Positions 1 through 7,722 of a stretch of DNA of 12,902 nucleotides are shown here, one piece after another. Position numbers and translations under genes: made by a program. The notes beneath the pieces are model-generated. The model was not told where the DNA came from and made no database searches. It saw only the letters and a list, made by a program, of their open reading frames with translations. The first letter of the stretch is position 1. Each line of letters begins with the position of its first letter. Source of the stretch: Citrobacter sp. (GTDB lineage Bacteria > Pseudomonadota > Gammaproteobacteria > Enterobacterales > Enterobacteriaceae); contig DXKH01000129.1 in assembly GCA_019415335.1 (NCBI GenBank), positions 1 through 12,902 on the forward strand, in the 5' to 3' direction.

Positions 1-301
1 CGTAGAGGATGATTGGTACCTGCCTGGCGGATTTCATCATGGTTCGGGATAAAAATCCCATCAGAAACCGGATATATGGCTGCACCTACCCGTTTTATTA
101 CATAACTGAAGAAAGCATTGCATTCCGGGAGCGTCCATATATGTTACCTCGCGCCCGTACCCGATAGCCGAAAGGAATAAGATGAGGGAACCGCGCCAGC
201 GGCGATTTACCGCCGGGAACCCGGGTTGCCAGGGTGGTGGCGATTGAGCCACCCTGGCACGTTCACCGGCTTAAGCGTTCCATAGTAGCGAGGAACATCA
301 A
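1..301. other. Left-end region without a convincing gene
   Basis: No ORF here can be assigned to a family. An open frame runs in from the left edge and stops at a TAA at 50-52 (last residues PGGFHHGSG); it could be the tail of an upstream gene, but it is too short to judge. A 52-codon frame at 9-167 (+) and a 63-codon frame at 61-252 (-) have no clear ribosome binding site or recognisable motif and are treated as chance. The part from about 190 to 260 is GC-rich and dense in self-complementary sequence, in contrast to the AT-rich first 120 bases. In E. coli K-12 the gene next to asmA is yegH (from memory), but no yegH sequence is recognisable. Confidence 0.5.
227..259. terminator. Perfect 11-bp inverted repeat (terminator or operator)
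   Basis: TGCCAGGGTGG at 227-237 is exactly complementary to CCACCCTGGCA at 249-259, with an 11-base loop. There is no T-run on either side, so a classical intrinsic terminator is not proven. The palindrome AACCCGGGTT at 218-227 abuts it. The element lies about 40 bases before the toxin start. It may end transcription from the left, or be the operator of the toxin-antitoxin operon, since HigA-type antitoxins bind inverted repeats upstream of their own operon. The structure is seen directly; the role is inference. Confidence 0.4.
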
Positions 302-304
302 GTG
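290..304 (+). promoter_or_regulatory. Shine-Dalgarno and GTG start of the short toxin ORF
   Basis: GAGGAA at 290-295 sits six bases before GTG at 302. The frame upstream is closed by TAA at 272-274, so translation cannot begin far to the left. This is why the 73-residue product is read as translatable although it is shorter than its family. Confidence 0.5.
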
Positions 305-523
305 AACGGAACAGCCTTCGATCTTACATATTCAGAATATAATGGTGCCGCCGCTCGCGATGCTGATGGGATCTATCACGTCATGTATGTCGCAAAATTT
401 GAAGAAGCGGTTTACGTATTGCATTGTTTTCAAAAGAAAACACAGACTACCAGTCAATCGGATATTGATTTAGCCAAACGACGCTATAAAGAACTTGTTC
501 AGGAGCGGAAAAATGAAAATTGA
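302..523 (+). CDS. RelE/HigB-type (phage Gp49-like) toxin, N-terminally truncated
   Basis: This is a 73-residue product beginning at GTG. Residues 24-50 (IYHVMYVAKF, then VYVLHCFQKKTQ) and the following helix, DIDLAKRRYKEL, are the typical C-terminal signature of the phage-derived Gp49-like/HigB toxins of the RelE superfamily, which cleave mRNA at the ribosome. Family members are usually about 105-120 residues. Here roughly the first 40 residues, with the first strand and the two leading helices, are absent: an in-frame stop lies at 272-274 and the other two forward frames are also closed just upstream. The last two codons overlap the antitoxin gene (11 bases), the usual toxin-first HigBA arrangement. 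The protein is probably inactive or altered, although a good Shine-Dalgarno sequence remains. The family call is firm from the motif; loss of activity is inferred. Confidence 0.7.
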   Translation: MNGTAFDLTYSEYNGAAARDADGIYHVMYVAKFEEAVYVLHCFQKKTQTTSQSDIDLAKRRYKELVQERKNEN

Positions 524-803
524 AACCTTTGATAGTGTGTGGGATACGGTGAGTGACACCCCTGAACGAGCGGAAAATATGCGGATCCGTGCCGAGCTTG
601 TAACGATCATTAATAACTGGATTGAACAACAAGGGCTTAGCCAGGCTCAGGCAACTTCTGCTTTAGGGGTCACTCAACCTCGCATATCTGAACTTGCCAG
701 AGGTAAGATCCAGATCTTTAGTATCGATAAATTGATTACCATGATGGCTCATGCAGGATTGCATATTCAACGTATTGAAATTCAATATCCACATGCTGCT
801 TAG
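513..803 (+). CDS. HigA-type XRE-family HTH antitoxin
   Basis: This 96-residue protein is taken from ATG 513 because AGGAG at 501-505 is ideally spaced; a TTG at 495 would add six residues but swallow that site. Residues about 30-75 form a Cro/C1-type helix-turn-helix: IRAELVTIINNWIEQQGLSQ, then AQATSALGVTQPRISELARGK, with the recognition helix around TQPRISEL. The following IFSIDKLITMMAHAGLHI segment is typical of the HigA-like antitoxins paired with Gp49-type toxins. Such antitoxins neutralise the toxin by direct contact and repress the operon. The gene overlaps the toxin ORF by 11 bases, implying translational coupling. Unlike the toxin it appears complete. With a truncated partner it could act as a stand-alone regulator or as an antidote to homologous toxins elsewhere (inference). 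Confidence 0.82.
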   Translation: MKIETFDSVWDTVSDTPERAENMRIRAELVTIINNWIEQQGLSQAQATSALGVTQPRISELARGKIQIFSIDKLITMMAHAGLHIQRIEIQYPHAA

Positions 804-814
804 TGCTATAAATA

Positions 815-844
815 CAGATGGCGACAAATTGACGCCGCCATCTG
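815..844. terminator. Hairpin between the antitoxin gene and asmA (convergent)
   Basis: CAGATGGCG at 815-823 pairs with CGCCATCTG at 836-844 over a 12-base loop. It lies in the 52-base gap between two convergent stop codons (antitoxin 803, asmA 856), where a bidirectional terminator is expected. There is no strong T-run on either side, so efficiency is uncertain. Confidence 0.5.
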
Positions 845-855
845 CATAACTTGTC

Positions 856-2709
856 TTACATCTTCTCCAGCAACTTCTTCACATCTTTGCCATTGCGGGA
901 ATCTTTATTCCGCTCGGCCCAGTCGTTAAGACGGCGTTTTGCTTCATCCTGTAGATGTTTACGCAGTAACTGATCCACTTGCAGGCTGTAATTAAGTTGC
1001 TGCCAGTTGCCATAAACCCGCAGCGGTACTGGCGTTTCTTTGAGGAAATCAATCAGTTTGCTTTCTCCGTTCCAGCCACCAATCACACGAATGTCAAACT
1101 GGGTGTCGCAGGTTTGATCTGCCAGATTCAACATGCCTTCCCCTGTCAGCGCCAGCACTGGCGATTGACCTTGCATGTCGTTTAACGTCACGACGCCATC
1201 CTTCAACGTCAAATCGGTGGTAAAGCGGTCAAGACGCGTTACGTTATCGAAGTTTTCAGCGGCCTTCACATCACCACCATTACGTTCTACCGCTTGCTGA
1301 ATCATCTGCTGGAAGTTCATCCCTTCCATGCGCGTGTCGGTCATTTCGACATGTGCCTGTCCTTGCCAGTTGTGGCGGAATGCGTCGGCATCTATGTCAG
1401 CACCGGAGAAATCACCAGCCAGTGACATCTTTCCGGTCAACGAAATCGGATAGTTAAACGCCTTCAGAATGGTGCCAATCTCAACGTTTTCCAGCCGTGG
1501 CTGGAAGTTTATCCGCGGATTTATTGATGTCGCGTCCAACGTGCCCGGCAGTGAAACCTGTCCACCGTTAAGTTTGCCCTGCAGTTGAGTAATTTCCAGC
1601 AAACCCGACTTGTTGGTCATTTGCGTGGCAACGTCTGTAAAATTCATTCCGCGCCAGCGCACGTTACTGGCCTGCAACAAAATATCAGCCGTAAAGCCTT
1701 GCAATCCCTGATAGGCCGGTTCATCAATACGCGAAGAAATGACCGGGCGCGGCAACGTGGATTGGCTCTGCCCTTGCTGCGCGGCACCGTTTTCACCGTT
1801 CGCTGTTTCTTTAAGCGGGATGAGGTTGTCAAGATTCAGTTGCGGGAATTGCAGTCTCAGCTGCCATTCCGGTTTCTCTGTCAGCGTGACCTGTGCTTGC
1901 CCGCTCAGCGTACTGTCATTGGCGGTCAAACTAATTTGGTTAAATGAAAGGCGTTTATGTGACTCCTGCCACTGGGCCTGGAAACTCCCCTGCCCCTGAA
2001 TACCTTGTTTTGGTAAATCTGCACCCTGCAACTGCCAGTTAATTTGTTCAATAGCCGCCGTTAAATCATGCGGATAATCAGAAGCATCTACCGTACCGTT
2101 AAGGGATATCGTGAGATCGCGCTGATCGCGATTAACCCGCCCGGAGAACTCAAATGAGCCACGATGTTGGGGATCTTGTTCCATTTGCAGGCGGATATTG
2201 CGGATTGTCACCTGCTCGTCATCTTCATGCTGGAACACCAGCACGCTGTCCGCCACCTTAAGACTGGATATATCAAACGACCATCCGCGCTCGTCTGACA
2301 GATCCGGCAAGGTATTGTCGCGCGGTGCAACCGGAGCGTCTTCACTGCGCACCGCTTCCGTCTGCGGCGTCAGTTGGATCACTGCCCCTTTTAGCATCAC
2401 CTGCTTAACGCTCAGTTGATGACTCAGTAGTGGTAAAAGCGCCACGTCCAGACGCATGTTGTCGGCGCGAACCAGTGGCTGGCTTGCGCCCTGGGCGGTG
2501 AGAGACATTCGCCCGGAGAGGATACTAAGCTGCGGCCAGACGTGCCAACGCAGTGGCCCGTCGAGCTGCAATTGATAACCGCTACGTGCAGCAACTTGCT
2601 TGACCATATAGTCGCGGAAATCATTCGGATTCACCAGCAACACTAACGCAGATAACCCGGCCACCAGCACGACCAGGAGTATCATCAGCGTCGTCAGAAA
2701 TCGTCTCAT
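856..2709 (-). CDS. asmA: AsmA, inner-membrane-anchored AsmA-family protein
   Basis: The product is 617 residues, the length I recall for E. coli AsmA. Residues about 7-28 (LTTLMILLVVLVAGLSALVL) form one N-terminal membrane anchor. The rest is a long periplasmic region rich in alternating hydrophobic beta-strand sequence, with the AsmA N-terminal domain (from NPNDFRDYMVKQVAARSGYQ) and a C-terminal AsmA_2-type domain (about residues 400-570). AsmA was found through suppressors of assembly-defective outer-membrane porins. The family (AsmA, TamB, YhdP, YdbH) is now thought to form hydrophobic grooves that carry phospholipid between the membranes. The start has GAGGA just upstream. The gene follows dcd by 21 bases and is the last of a udk-dcd-asmA transcription unit. 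No frameshift or truncation is visible. Confidence 0.95.
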   Translation of the reverse strand: MRRFLTTLMILLVVLVAGLSALVLLVNPNDFRDYMVKQVAARSGYQLQLDGPLRWHVWPQLSILSGRMSLTAQGASQPLVRADNMRLDVALLPLLSHQLSVKQVMLKGAVIQLTPQTEAVRSEDAPVAPRDNTLPDLSDERGWSFDISSLKVADSVLVFQHEDDEQVTIRNIRLQMEQDPQHRGSFEFSGRVNRDQRDLTISLNGTVDASDYPHDLTAAIEQINWQLQGADLPKQGIQGQGSFQAQWQESHKRLSFNQISLTANDSTLSGQAQVTLTEKPEWQLRLQFPQLNLDNLIPLKETANGENGAAQQGQSQSTLPRPVISSRIDEPAYQGLQGFTADILLQASNVRWRGMNFTDVATQMTNKSGLLEITQLQGKLNGGQVSLPGTLDATSINPRINFQPRLENVEIGTILKAFNYPISLTGKMSLAGDFSGADIDADAFRHNWQGQAHVEMTDTRMEGMNFQQMIQQAVERNGGDVKAAENFDNVTRLDRFTTDLTLKDGVVTLNDMQGQSPVLALTGEGMLNLADQTCDTQFDIRVIGGWNGESKLIDFLKETPVPLRVYGNWQQLNYSLQVDQLLRKHLQDEAKRRLNDWAERNKDSRNGKDVKKLLEKM

Positions 2710-2730
2710 GGTATCCTCAATGGGCCTGAA

Positions 2731-3312
2731 TTAGTCTTTATCGATTCGGCTGGCTACCGCGCCCTGCTGGTTGCGATATTTCGCATCTTCACGGCGGTTG
2801 TAAGGTCGCGCCGCCGGGCCGGAAAGCGGCTCAAAGCTCAGCGCACCAATTAACATGCCCGGACGCAGCGCCAGCGGCAGCTTACCGGAGTTGTAGAACT
2901 CCAGCACAATGCAGCCAGACCAGCCCGGATCGATGCGGTGCGCGGTGACGTGCACCATCAGCCCCAGACGCGCCAATGAGGAACGCCCGTCCAGCCATCC
3001 CACCAGATCGGCTGGCAGCGTCACCGACTCCAGCGTCACCGCCAGCGCCAGCTCTCCTGGGTGAAGATAAAACGCCTCGCCCTCGTCGAGCACGATTTCA
3101 TCGCTCATCACGCGGTCAAGCGCGGCGCTCACTTCATCTTTGGGACCGCTCAGATCGATAAACGCTGCCGTGTGACCACGGAAGGTACGAAATTTATTGC
3201 CCAGGCGCACATCCACCGTCGCGCCATTAATACGCTCCACTGGCGGACGTGGGTTGATCGACAAACGGCCTTCATCAAGCCAGGCTTCAATATCTCGGTC
3301 ACACAGACGCAT
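2731..3312 (-). CDS. dcd: dCTP deaminase
   Basis: The product is 193 residues, the usual enterobacterial length. It deaminates dCTP to dUTP, the main source of dUTP and hence of dTMP in enteric bacteria. It belongs to the trimeric dUTPase/dCTP-deaminase fold. The motif [10 protein letters not shown] (109-118) carries the conserved Ser111 and Arg115, and Glu138 in IVLEFYNSG is the catalytic residue known from the E. coli enzyme; all are present. HRIDPGWSG (125-133) and RPGMLIG (150-156) are further family blocks. AGGAG lies shortly before the ATG. The gene sits 91 bases after udk and 21 before asmA, so two of the three genes serve pyrimidine metabolism. Confidence 0.96.
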
Positions 3313-3403
3313 GGCATTTTCTCCTTTCGTGCATCACTCCCTTAACGCCAATTACGTCAAGGGCATACCAGGTTATCACTGAACGGTACACAATTTATCA
3401 AGC

Positions 3404-4045
3404 TTATTCAAAGAACTGACTTATTTTCGCTTTCAATATATCGATCGCGATGCGGTTTTTCCCGCCGCGCGGCACGATAATGTCCGCATATTGTTTAGAA
3501 GGCTCAATGAATTGCAGGAACATCGGGCGCACGGTTTTTTGATATTGCGCCATCACTGAATCCATTGAACGCCCACGCTCGTTAACGTCACGCTTGATGC
3601 GGCGCATCAGACAGATATCCAGCGGGGTATCAACGAAAATGGAGAAGTTAAGTTCGTCACGCAAACGCGCATCTGTCAGCAACAAAATGCCTTCGAGAAT
3701 GATGACCTTCTTCGGCTCAACCGTCACCGTTTCTTTCATACGCGTATGTTCAACATAGCTGTAAACCGGCAGGTCAATTGCCGAGCCGCGTTTCAACGCT
3801 TGTAAATGCTCAAGCAGCAGGCTGTGATCCATCGCGCTGGGATGGTCGTAGTTGGTCTTAACGCGTTCTTCCATCGACAGATGGCTTTGATCTTTGTAAT
3901 AGCAGTCTTCGGGAATTACGCCGATGTGTTCATCACCGACTTGCTCACGTAATTCACGATAAAGGGTACTGGCAATAAGACTCTTGCCGGAAGCCGATGC
4001 GCCAGCGATACCGATAATGACGCACTGATGAGACTGATCAGTCAT
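3404..4045 (-). CDS. udk: Uridine/cytidine kinase
   Basis: The product is 213 residues when started at ATG 4045 ([15 protein letters not shown]), the standard E. coli length. The frame stays open up to 4108, but that would add 21 residues unlike the family and would start on top of a likely -10 box. The enzyme phosphorylates uridine and cytidine to UMP and CMP, preferring GTP as donor, in pyrimidine salvage. The P-loop GASASGKS is at 15-22. The lid and nucleoside-binding region includes [20 protein letters not shown], and [10 protein letters not shown] is the core strand leading into the NMP-binding region. [11 protein letters not shown] is the arginine-rich segment near the active site. It is the first gene of the udk-dcd-asmA unit and diverges from dgcE. 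Confidence 0.95.
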
Positions 4046-4107
4046 ATATTTAGCGACCTGATTAACCTGGATGTTAGGAAGGGGGCGACGAAGCGCCAAA
4101 CGCGGCA

Positions 4108-4136
4108 ATTATAGGGATTTCATCCGCCTGATACCA
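4108..4136 (-). promoter_or_regulatory. Candidate sigma-70 promoter of udk
   Basis: On the minus strand a perfect TATAAT occupies 4113-4108. Seventeen bases upstream is only TGGTAT (4136-4131), a poor -35. Transcription would start near 4101, giving a leader of about 55 bases before the udk ATG at 4045. The -10 match is seen; use as a promoter is inferred. Confidence 0.5.
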
Positions 4137-4362
4137 GTCGAATAGCGTTGCCGCGCGCTCAGAGTTAATTGTTGACGAAGAATTCCCGGTGGCAAATTAC
4201 GTTGATCAGTTTTATACAAGGTAAAAATTGTTATACGCAGTTGCGCAAATTATCCGCCTTTACGTCACTTTATGAGCAATTCGCATATAAAATGTAAAAC
4301 TTTTGTACTAGCATAAACACAGAAACGAATACTGGCGACCTGGCCTTGCGGATAAAGCGGTA
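4137..4362. promoter_or_regulatory. AT-rich divergent udk/dgcE control region
   Basis: There is no gene in this stretch. It is AT-rich, with repeated TTATAC (4212-4217 and 4231-4236) and A/T runs around 4281-4305. dgcE is known as a sigma-S-dependent gene. The nearest match to a sigma-S-like extended -10 is CTAGCATAAA at 4308-4317, but it fits weakly, and TTGACG (4172-4177) with AATTAC 17 bases later is also poor. I cannot name the promoter with confidence. The dgcE ribosome binding site is likewise weak (AAGCGG at 4355-4360). Confidence 0.3.
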
Positions 4363-7300
4363 ATGAGCAAACAATCACAGCATGTATTAATTGCCCTGCC
4401 CCACCCGCTGCTTCACCTGGTCAGTTTAGGTTTAGTCTCGTTTATCTTCACCCTTTTCTCACTTGAGCTTTCGCAGTTTGGCACCCAACTCGCCCCACTG
4501 TGGTTCCCGACGTCCATCATGATGGTGGCGTTTTATCGCCATGCCGGGCGCATGTGGCCGGGGATTGCGCTGAGCTGCTCGCTGGGAAATATCGCCGCAT
4601 CCATCCTGCTTTTTTCCACCAGCTCGCTGAACATGACCTGGACGACCATCAATATTGTTGAAGCCGTGGTCGGGGCAGTGCTACTGCGTAAATTGCTGCC
4701 GTGGTATAACCCATTGCAAAATCTGGCTGACTGGCTGCGTCTGGCACTCGGCAGCGCCATTATTCCGCCTCTGTTGGGGGGTGTTCTGGTTGTCCTGCTG
4801 ACGCCCGGAGACGATCCTCTCAGGGCATTTTTGATATGGGTACTGTCAGAATCCATCGGCGCACTGGCACTGGTGCCGCTGGGATTGTTATTTAAACCAC
4901 ACTATCTGCTGCGCCATCGCAACCCACGGTTGCTTTTTGAGTCGCTGCTCACGTTAGCCATCACACTGACGTTAAGCTGGCTTTCGATGCTGTATCTGCC
5001 GTGGCCTTTTACTTTCATTATTGTGCTGTTGATGTGGAGCGCCGTGCGCCTGCCACGAATGGAAGCCTTTTTGATCTTCCTTACCACGGTGATGATGGTG
5101 TCACTGATGATGGCCGCTGATCCCTCCCTGCTTGCTACGCCGCGTACATACCTGATGAGCCATATGCCGTGGCTACCGTTTTTGCTGATCCTGCTGCCCG
5201 CCAACATCATGACGATGGTGATGTATGCCTTTCGTGCGGAACGCAAACACATTTCCGAAAGCGAAACCCGTTTTCGTAATGCCATGGAATATTCCGCCAT
5301 CGGCATGGCATTAGTGGGCACCGAGGGGCAATGGCTGCAATCCAACAAAGCACTCTGCCAGTTTCTCGGTTACAGTCAGGAAGAACTGCGCGGACTCACC
5401 TTTCAGCAACTGACCTGGCCGGAGGATCTCAATAAAGATCTGCAACAGGTTGAAAAGCTGATCAGCGGTGAAATAAACACCTATTCAATGGAAAAACGCT
5501 ACTACAACCGCAATGGCGATGTTGTCTGGGCGTTGCTTGCCGTCTCACTGGTGCGCCACACCGATGGTACGCCGCTCTATTTTATCGCTCAGATTGAAGA
5601 CATTAACGAGCTAAAACGCACCGAACAGGTGAATCAGCAACTGATGGAGCGCATCACGCTGGCTAACGAAGCGGGCGGGATTGGCATCTGGGAGTGGGAG
5701 CTTAAGCCGAATATTTTTAGCTGGGATAAGCGGATGTTCGAGCTGTATGAAATTCCTCCGCATATCAAACCGAACTGGCAGGTGTGGTACGAGTGCGTGC
5801 TGCCGGAAGATCGCCAGCATGCCGAAAAAGTGATTCGCGATTCATTGCAATCGCGCTCTCCCTTTAAACTGGAATTTCGCATTGCCGTGAAAGATGGCAT
5901 CCGCCATATCCGCGCCCTCGCCAACCGGGTACTGAATAAAGAAGGCGAAGTCGAACGTCTGCTCGGCATTAATATGGATATGACCGAGGTTAAACAGCTT
6001 AACGAGGCATTGTTTCAGGAAAAAGAGCGCCTGCACATTACGCTTGATTCCATCGGTGAAGCCGTGGTCTGTATTGATATGGCGATGAAAATTACCTTTA
6101 TGAATCCGGTGGCGGAGAAGATGAGCGGCTGGACGCAGGAAGAAGCGTTAGGTGTTCCACTCCTGACGGTGTTGCATATTACTTTTGGCGACAACGGACC
6201 ATTAATGGAGAACATTTACAGTGCCGACACCTCACGTTCCGCGATTGAACAAGATGTGGTGTTGCACTGCCGAAGCGGCGGCAGCTACGACGTGCATTAC
6301 AGTATTACGCCGTTAAGTACTCTGGATGGCAGCAATATTGGTTCGGTTCTGGTGATTCAGGACGTCACCGAATCGCGCAAAATGCTGCGCCAGCTGAGCT
6401 ACAGCGCCTCCCATGATGCACTGACGCATCTCGCCAATCGAGCCAGTTTTGAGAAGCAACTACGCATCCTGCTGCAAACGGTAAACAGTACACATCAGCG
6501 ACATGCACTGGTGTTTATCGATCTTGATCGCTTTAAAGCGGTGAATGACAGCGCCGGGCACGCCGCTGGCGACGCTTTACTGCGCGAACTGGCGTCATTG
6601 ATGCTGAGTATGCTGCGCTCCAGCGACGTGCTGGCGCGACTCGGTGGCGATGAATTTGGTCTGCTGCTGCCAGATTGTAATGTCGAAAGTGCGCGTTTTA
6701 TCGCTACACGCATTATCAGCGCCGTGAATGACTATCACTTTATCTGGGAAGGACGAGTACATCGGGTAGGTGCCAGTGCCGGGATTACCTTGATTGATGA
6801 CAACAATCATCAGGCGGCTGAAGTGATGTCGCAGGCTGATATCGCCTGTTATGCCTCCAAAAATGGTGGACGGGGCCGGGTGACGGTTTACGAACCGCAG
6901 CAAGCTGCCACAAATAGCGAACGGGCGGTGATGTCGCTTGATGAACAGTGGCGGATGATTAAAGAGAATCAGTTGATGATGATCGCCCACGGTGTCGCTT
7001 CGCCGCGGATCCCGCAAGCGCGTAATTTGTGGCTGATTTCACTTAAGCTCTGGAGTTGCGAAGGCGAGATTATTGATGAACAAACATTTCGTCGTAGCTT
7101 CAGCGATCCGGCACTTAGCCATGCTCTTGACCGACGGGTATTCCACGATTTTTTCCAGCAGACCGCAAAAGCGATTGCCAGTAAAGGCTTAAGCATCGCC
7201 CTCCCCCTTTCCGTTGCCGGTTTGAGTAGCGCCACGCTGGTGAATGAACTACTTGAGCAGCTGGAAAATAGCCCTCTACCACCACGGTTATTACATCTGA

Positions 7301-7680
7301 TTATTCCGGCAGACGCGATTTTAGATCACGCAGAAAGCGTGCAAAAACTGCGGCTGGCGGGATGTCGGATCGTATTCAGTCAGGTGGGCCGCGATCTGCA
7401 AATCTTCAACTCGTTGAAAGCAAATATGGCAGATTACCTGCTACTTGATGGTGAGTTATGCGCCAACGTGCAGGGAAATTTGATGGATGAGATGCTGATT
7501 ACGATCATTCAGGGGCACGCTCAGCGACTCGGGATGAAAACCATCGCCGGGCCAGTCGTTTTACCCTTAGTGATGGATACGCTTTCTGGCATCGGCGTCG
7601 ATCTGATTTATGGCGATGTGATTGCCGATGCCCAACCGCTGGATTTGCTGGTGAATAGCAGTTATTTCGCGATTAACTAA
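4363..7680 (+). CDS. dgcE: Diguanylate cyclase DgcE (MASE1-PAS-PAS-PAS-GGDEF-degenerate EAL)
   Basis: The product is 1105 residues, the length I recall for K-12 DgcE/YegE. Residues about 15-295 form a multi-pass MASE1 membrane sensor. Three PAS domains follow (about 300-420, 425-545, 555-672), the first two ending in PAC-type segments. The GGDEF domain spans about 675-845, with an intact active motif at 761-765 and an inhibitory I-site RSSD at 752-755, exactly five residues before it. It should therefore make c-di-GMP from GTP and be product-inhibited. Residues 850-1105 have the length of an EAL domain but lack the EAL motif (LISLKLW at about 891-897 stands in its place), so phosphodiesterase activity is not expected. 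In E. coli DgcE feeds the c-di-GMP pool that activates curli and cellulose through the DgcM/PdeR module. It is transcribed alone. Confidence 0.96.
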   Translation: MSKQSQHVLIALPHPLLHLVSLGLVSFIFTLFSLELSQFGTQLAPLWFPTSIMMVAFYRHAGRMWPGIALSCSLGNIAASILLFSTSSLNMTWTTINIVEAVVGAVLLRKLLPWYNPLQNLADWLRLALGSAIIPPLLGGVLVVLLTPGDDPLRAFLIWVLSESIGALALVPLGLLFKPHYLLRHRNPRLLFESLLTLAITLTLSWLSMLYLPWPFTFIIVLLMWSAVRLPRMEAFLIFLTTVMMVSLMMAADPSLLATPRTYLMSHMPWLPFLLILLPANIMTMVMYAFRAERKHISESETRFRNAMEYSAIGMALVGTEGQWLQSNKALCQFLGYSQEELRGLTFQQLTWPEDLNKDLQQVEKLISGEINTYSMEKRYYNRNGDVVWALLAVSLVRHTDGTPLYFIAQIEDINELKRTEQVNQQLMERITLANEAGGIGIWEWELKPNIFSWDKRMFELYEIPPHIKPNWQVWYECVLPEDRQHAEKVIRDSLQSRSPFKLEFRIAVKDGIRHIRALANRVLNKEGEVERLLGINMDMTEVKQLNEALFQEKERLHITLDSIGEAVVCIDMAMKITFMNPVAEKMSGWTQEEALGVPLLTVLHITFGDNGPLMENIYSADTSRSAIEQDVVLHCRSGGSYDVHYSITPLSTLDGSNIGSVLVIQDVTESRKMLRQLSYSASHDALTHLANRASFEKQLRILLQTVNSTHQRHALVFIDLDRFKAVNDSAGHAAGDALLRELASLMLSMLRSSDVLARLGGDEFGLLLPDCNVESARFIATRIISAVNDYHFIWEGRVHRVGASAGITLIDDNNHQAAEVMSQADIACYASKNGGRGRVTVYEPQQAATNSERAVMSLDEQWRMIKENQLMMIAHGVASPRIPQARNLWLISLKLWSCEGEIIDEQTFRRSFSDPALSHALDRRVFHDFFQQTAKAIASKGLSIALPLSVAGLSSATLVNELLEQLENSPLPPRLLHLIIPADAILDHAESVQKLRLAGCRIVFSQVGRDLQIFNSLKANMADYLLLDGELCANVQGNLMDEMLITIIQGHAQRLGMKTIAGPVVLPLVMDTLSGIGVDLIYGDVIADAQPLDLLVNSSYFAIN

Positions 7681-7696
7681 GGCGTGCTTCCCCATC

Positions 7697-7722
7697 GCCT
7701 GATGCGACGTATCAGGCCTACA
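7697..7722. repeat. Short REP-type palindrome between dgcE and alkA
   Basis: GCCTGAT at 7697-7703 pairs perfectly with ATCAGGC at 7711-7717 around the 7-base loop GCGACGT, followed by CTAC. Arms and flank match the Z-type repetitive extragenic palindrome of E. coli with its central part deleted. It lies between convergent dgcE and alkA, the usual place for REPs, where they stabilise or end transcripts. The alkA stop codon directly abuts the stem. Confidence 0.8.

Noticed and set aside
1..52. Open frame entering from the left edge and ending PGGFHHGSG-stop, possibly the tail of an upstream gene
   Set aside because: Sixteen codons cannot be assigned to any protein; I could not match it to yegH.
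9..167. 52-codon ORF on the plus strand near the left edge
   Set aside because: AGAGG directly abuts the ATG, too close to serve as a ribosome binding site, and the protein has no recognisable motif; it may be chance.
61..252. 63-codon ORF on the minus strand
   Set aside because: No ribosome binding site or family motif is recognisable, and it spans the palindrome-rich, apparently non-coding region.
3313..3403. Possible internal promoter between udk and dcd (TTGACG on the minus strand)
   Set aside because: No acceptable -10 at proper spacing; the gap is compatible with one transcript.
4046..4108. Upstream extension of udk by 21 residues
   Set aside because: The frame is open, but the extension is not family-like and begins on the likely -10 box; ATG 4045 gives the standard 213 residues.
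4902..5348. 148-codon ORF antisense to dgcE, and similar long antisense ORFs inside dgcE, asmA and yegI
   Set aside because: They lie wholly inside strongly supported genes and show no family motifs; they are shadows of the coding strand.
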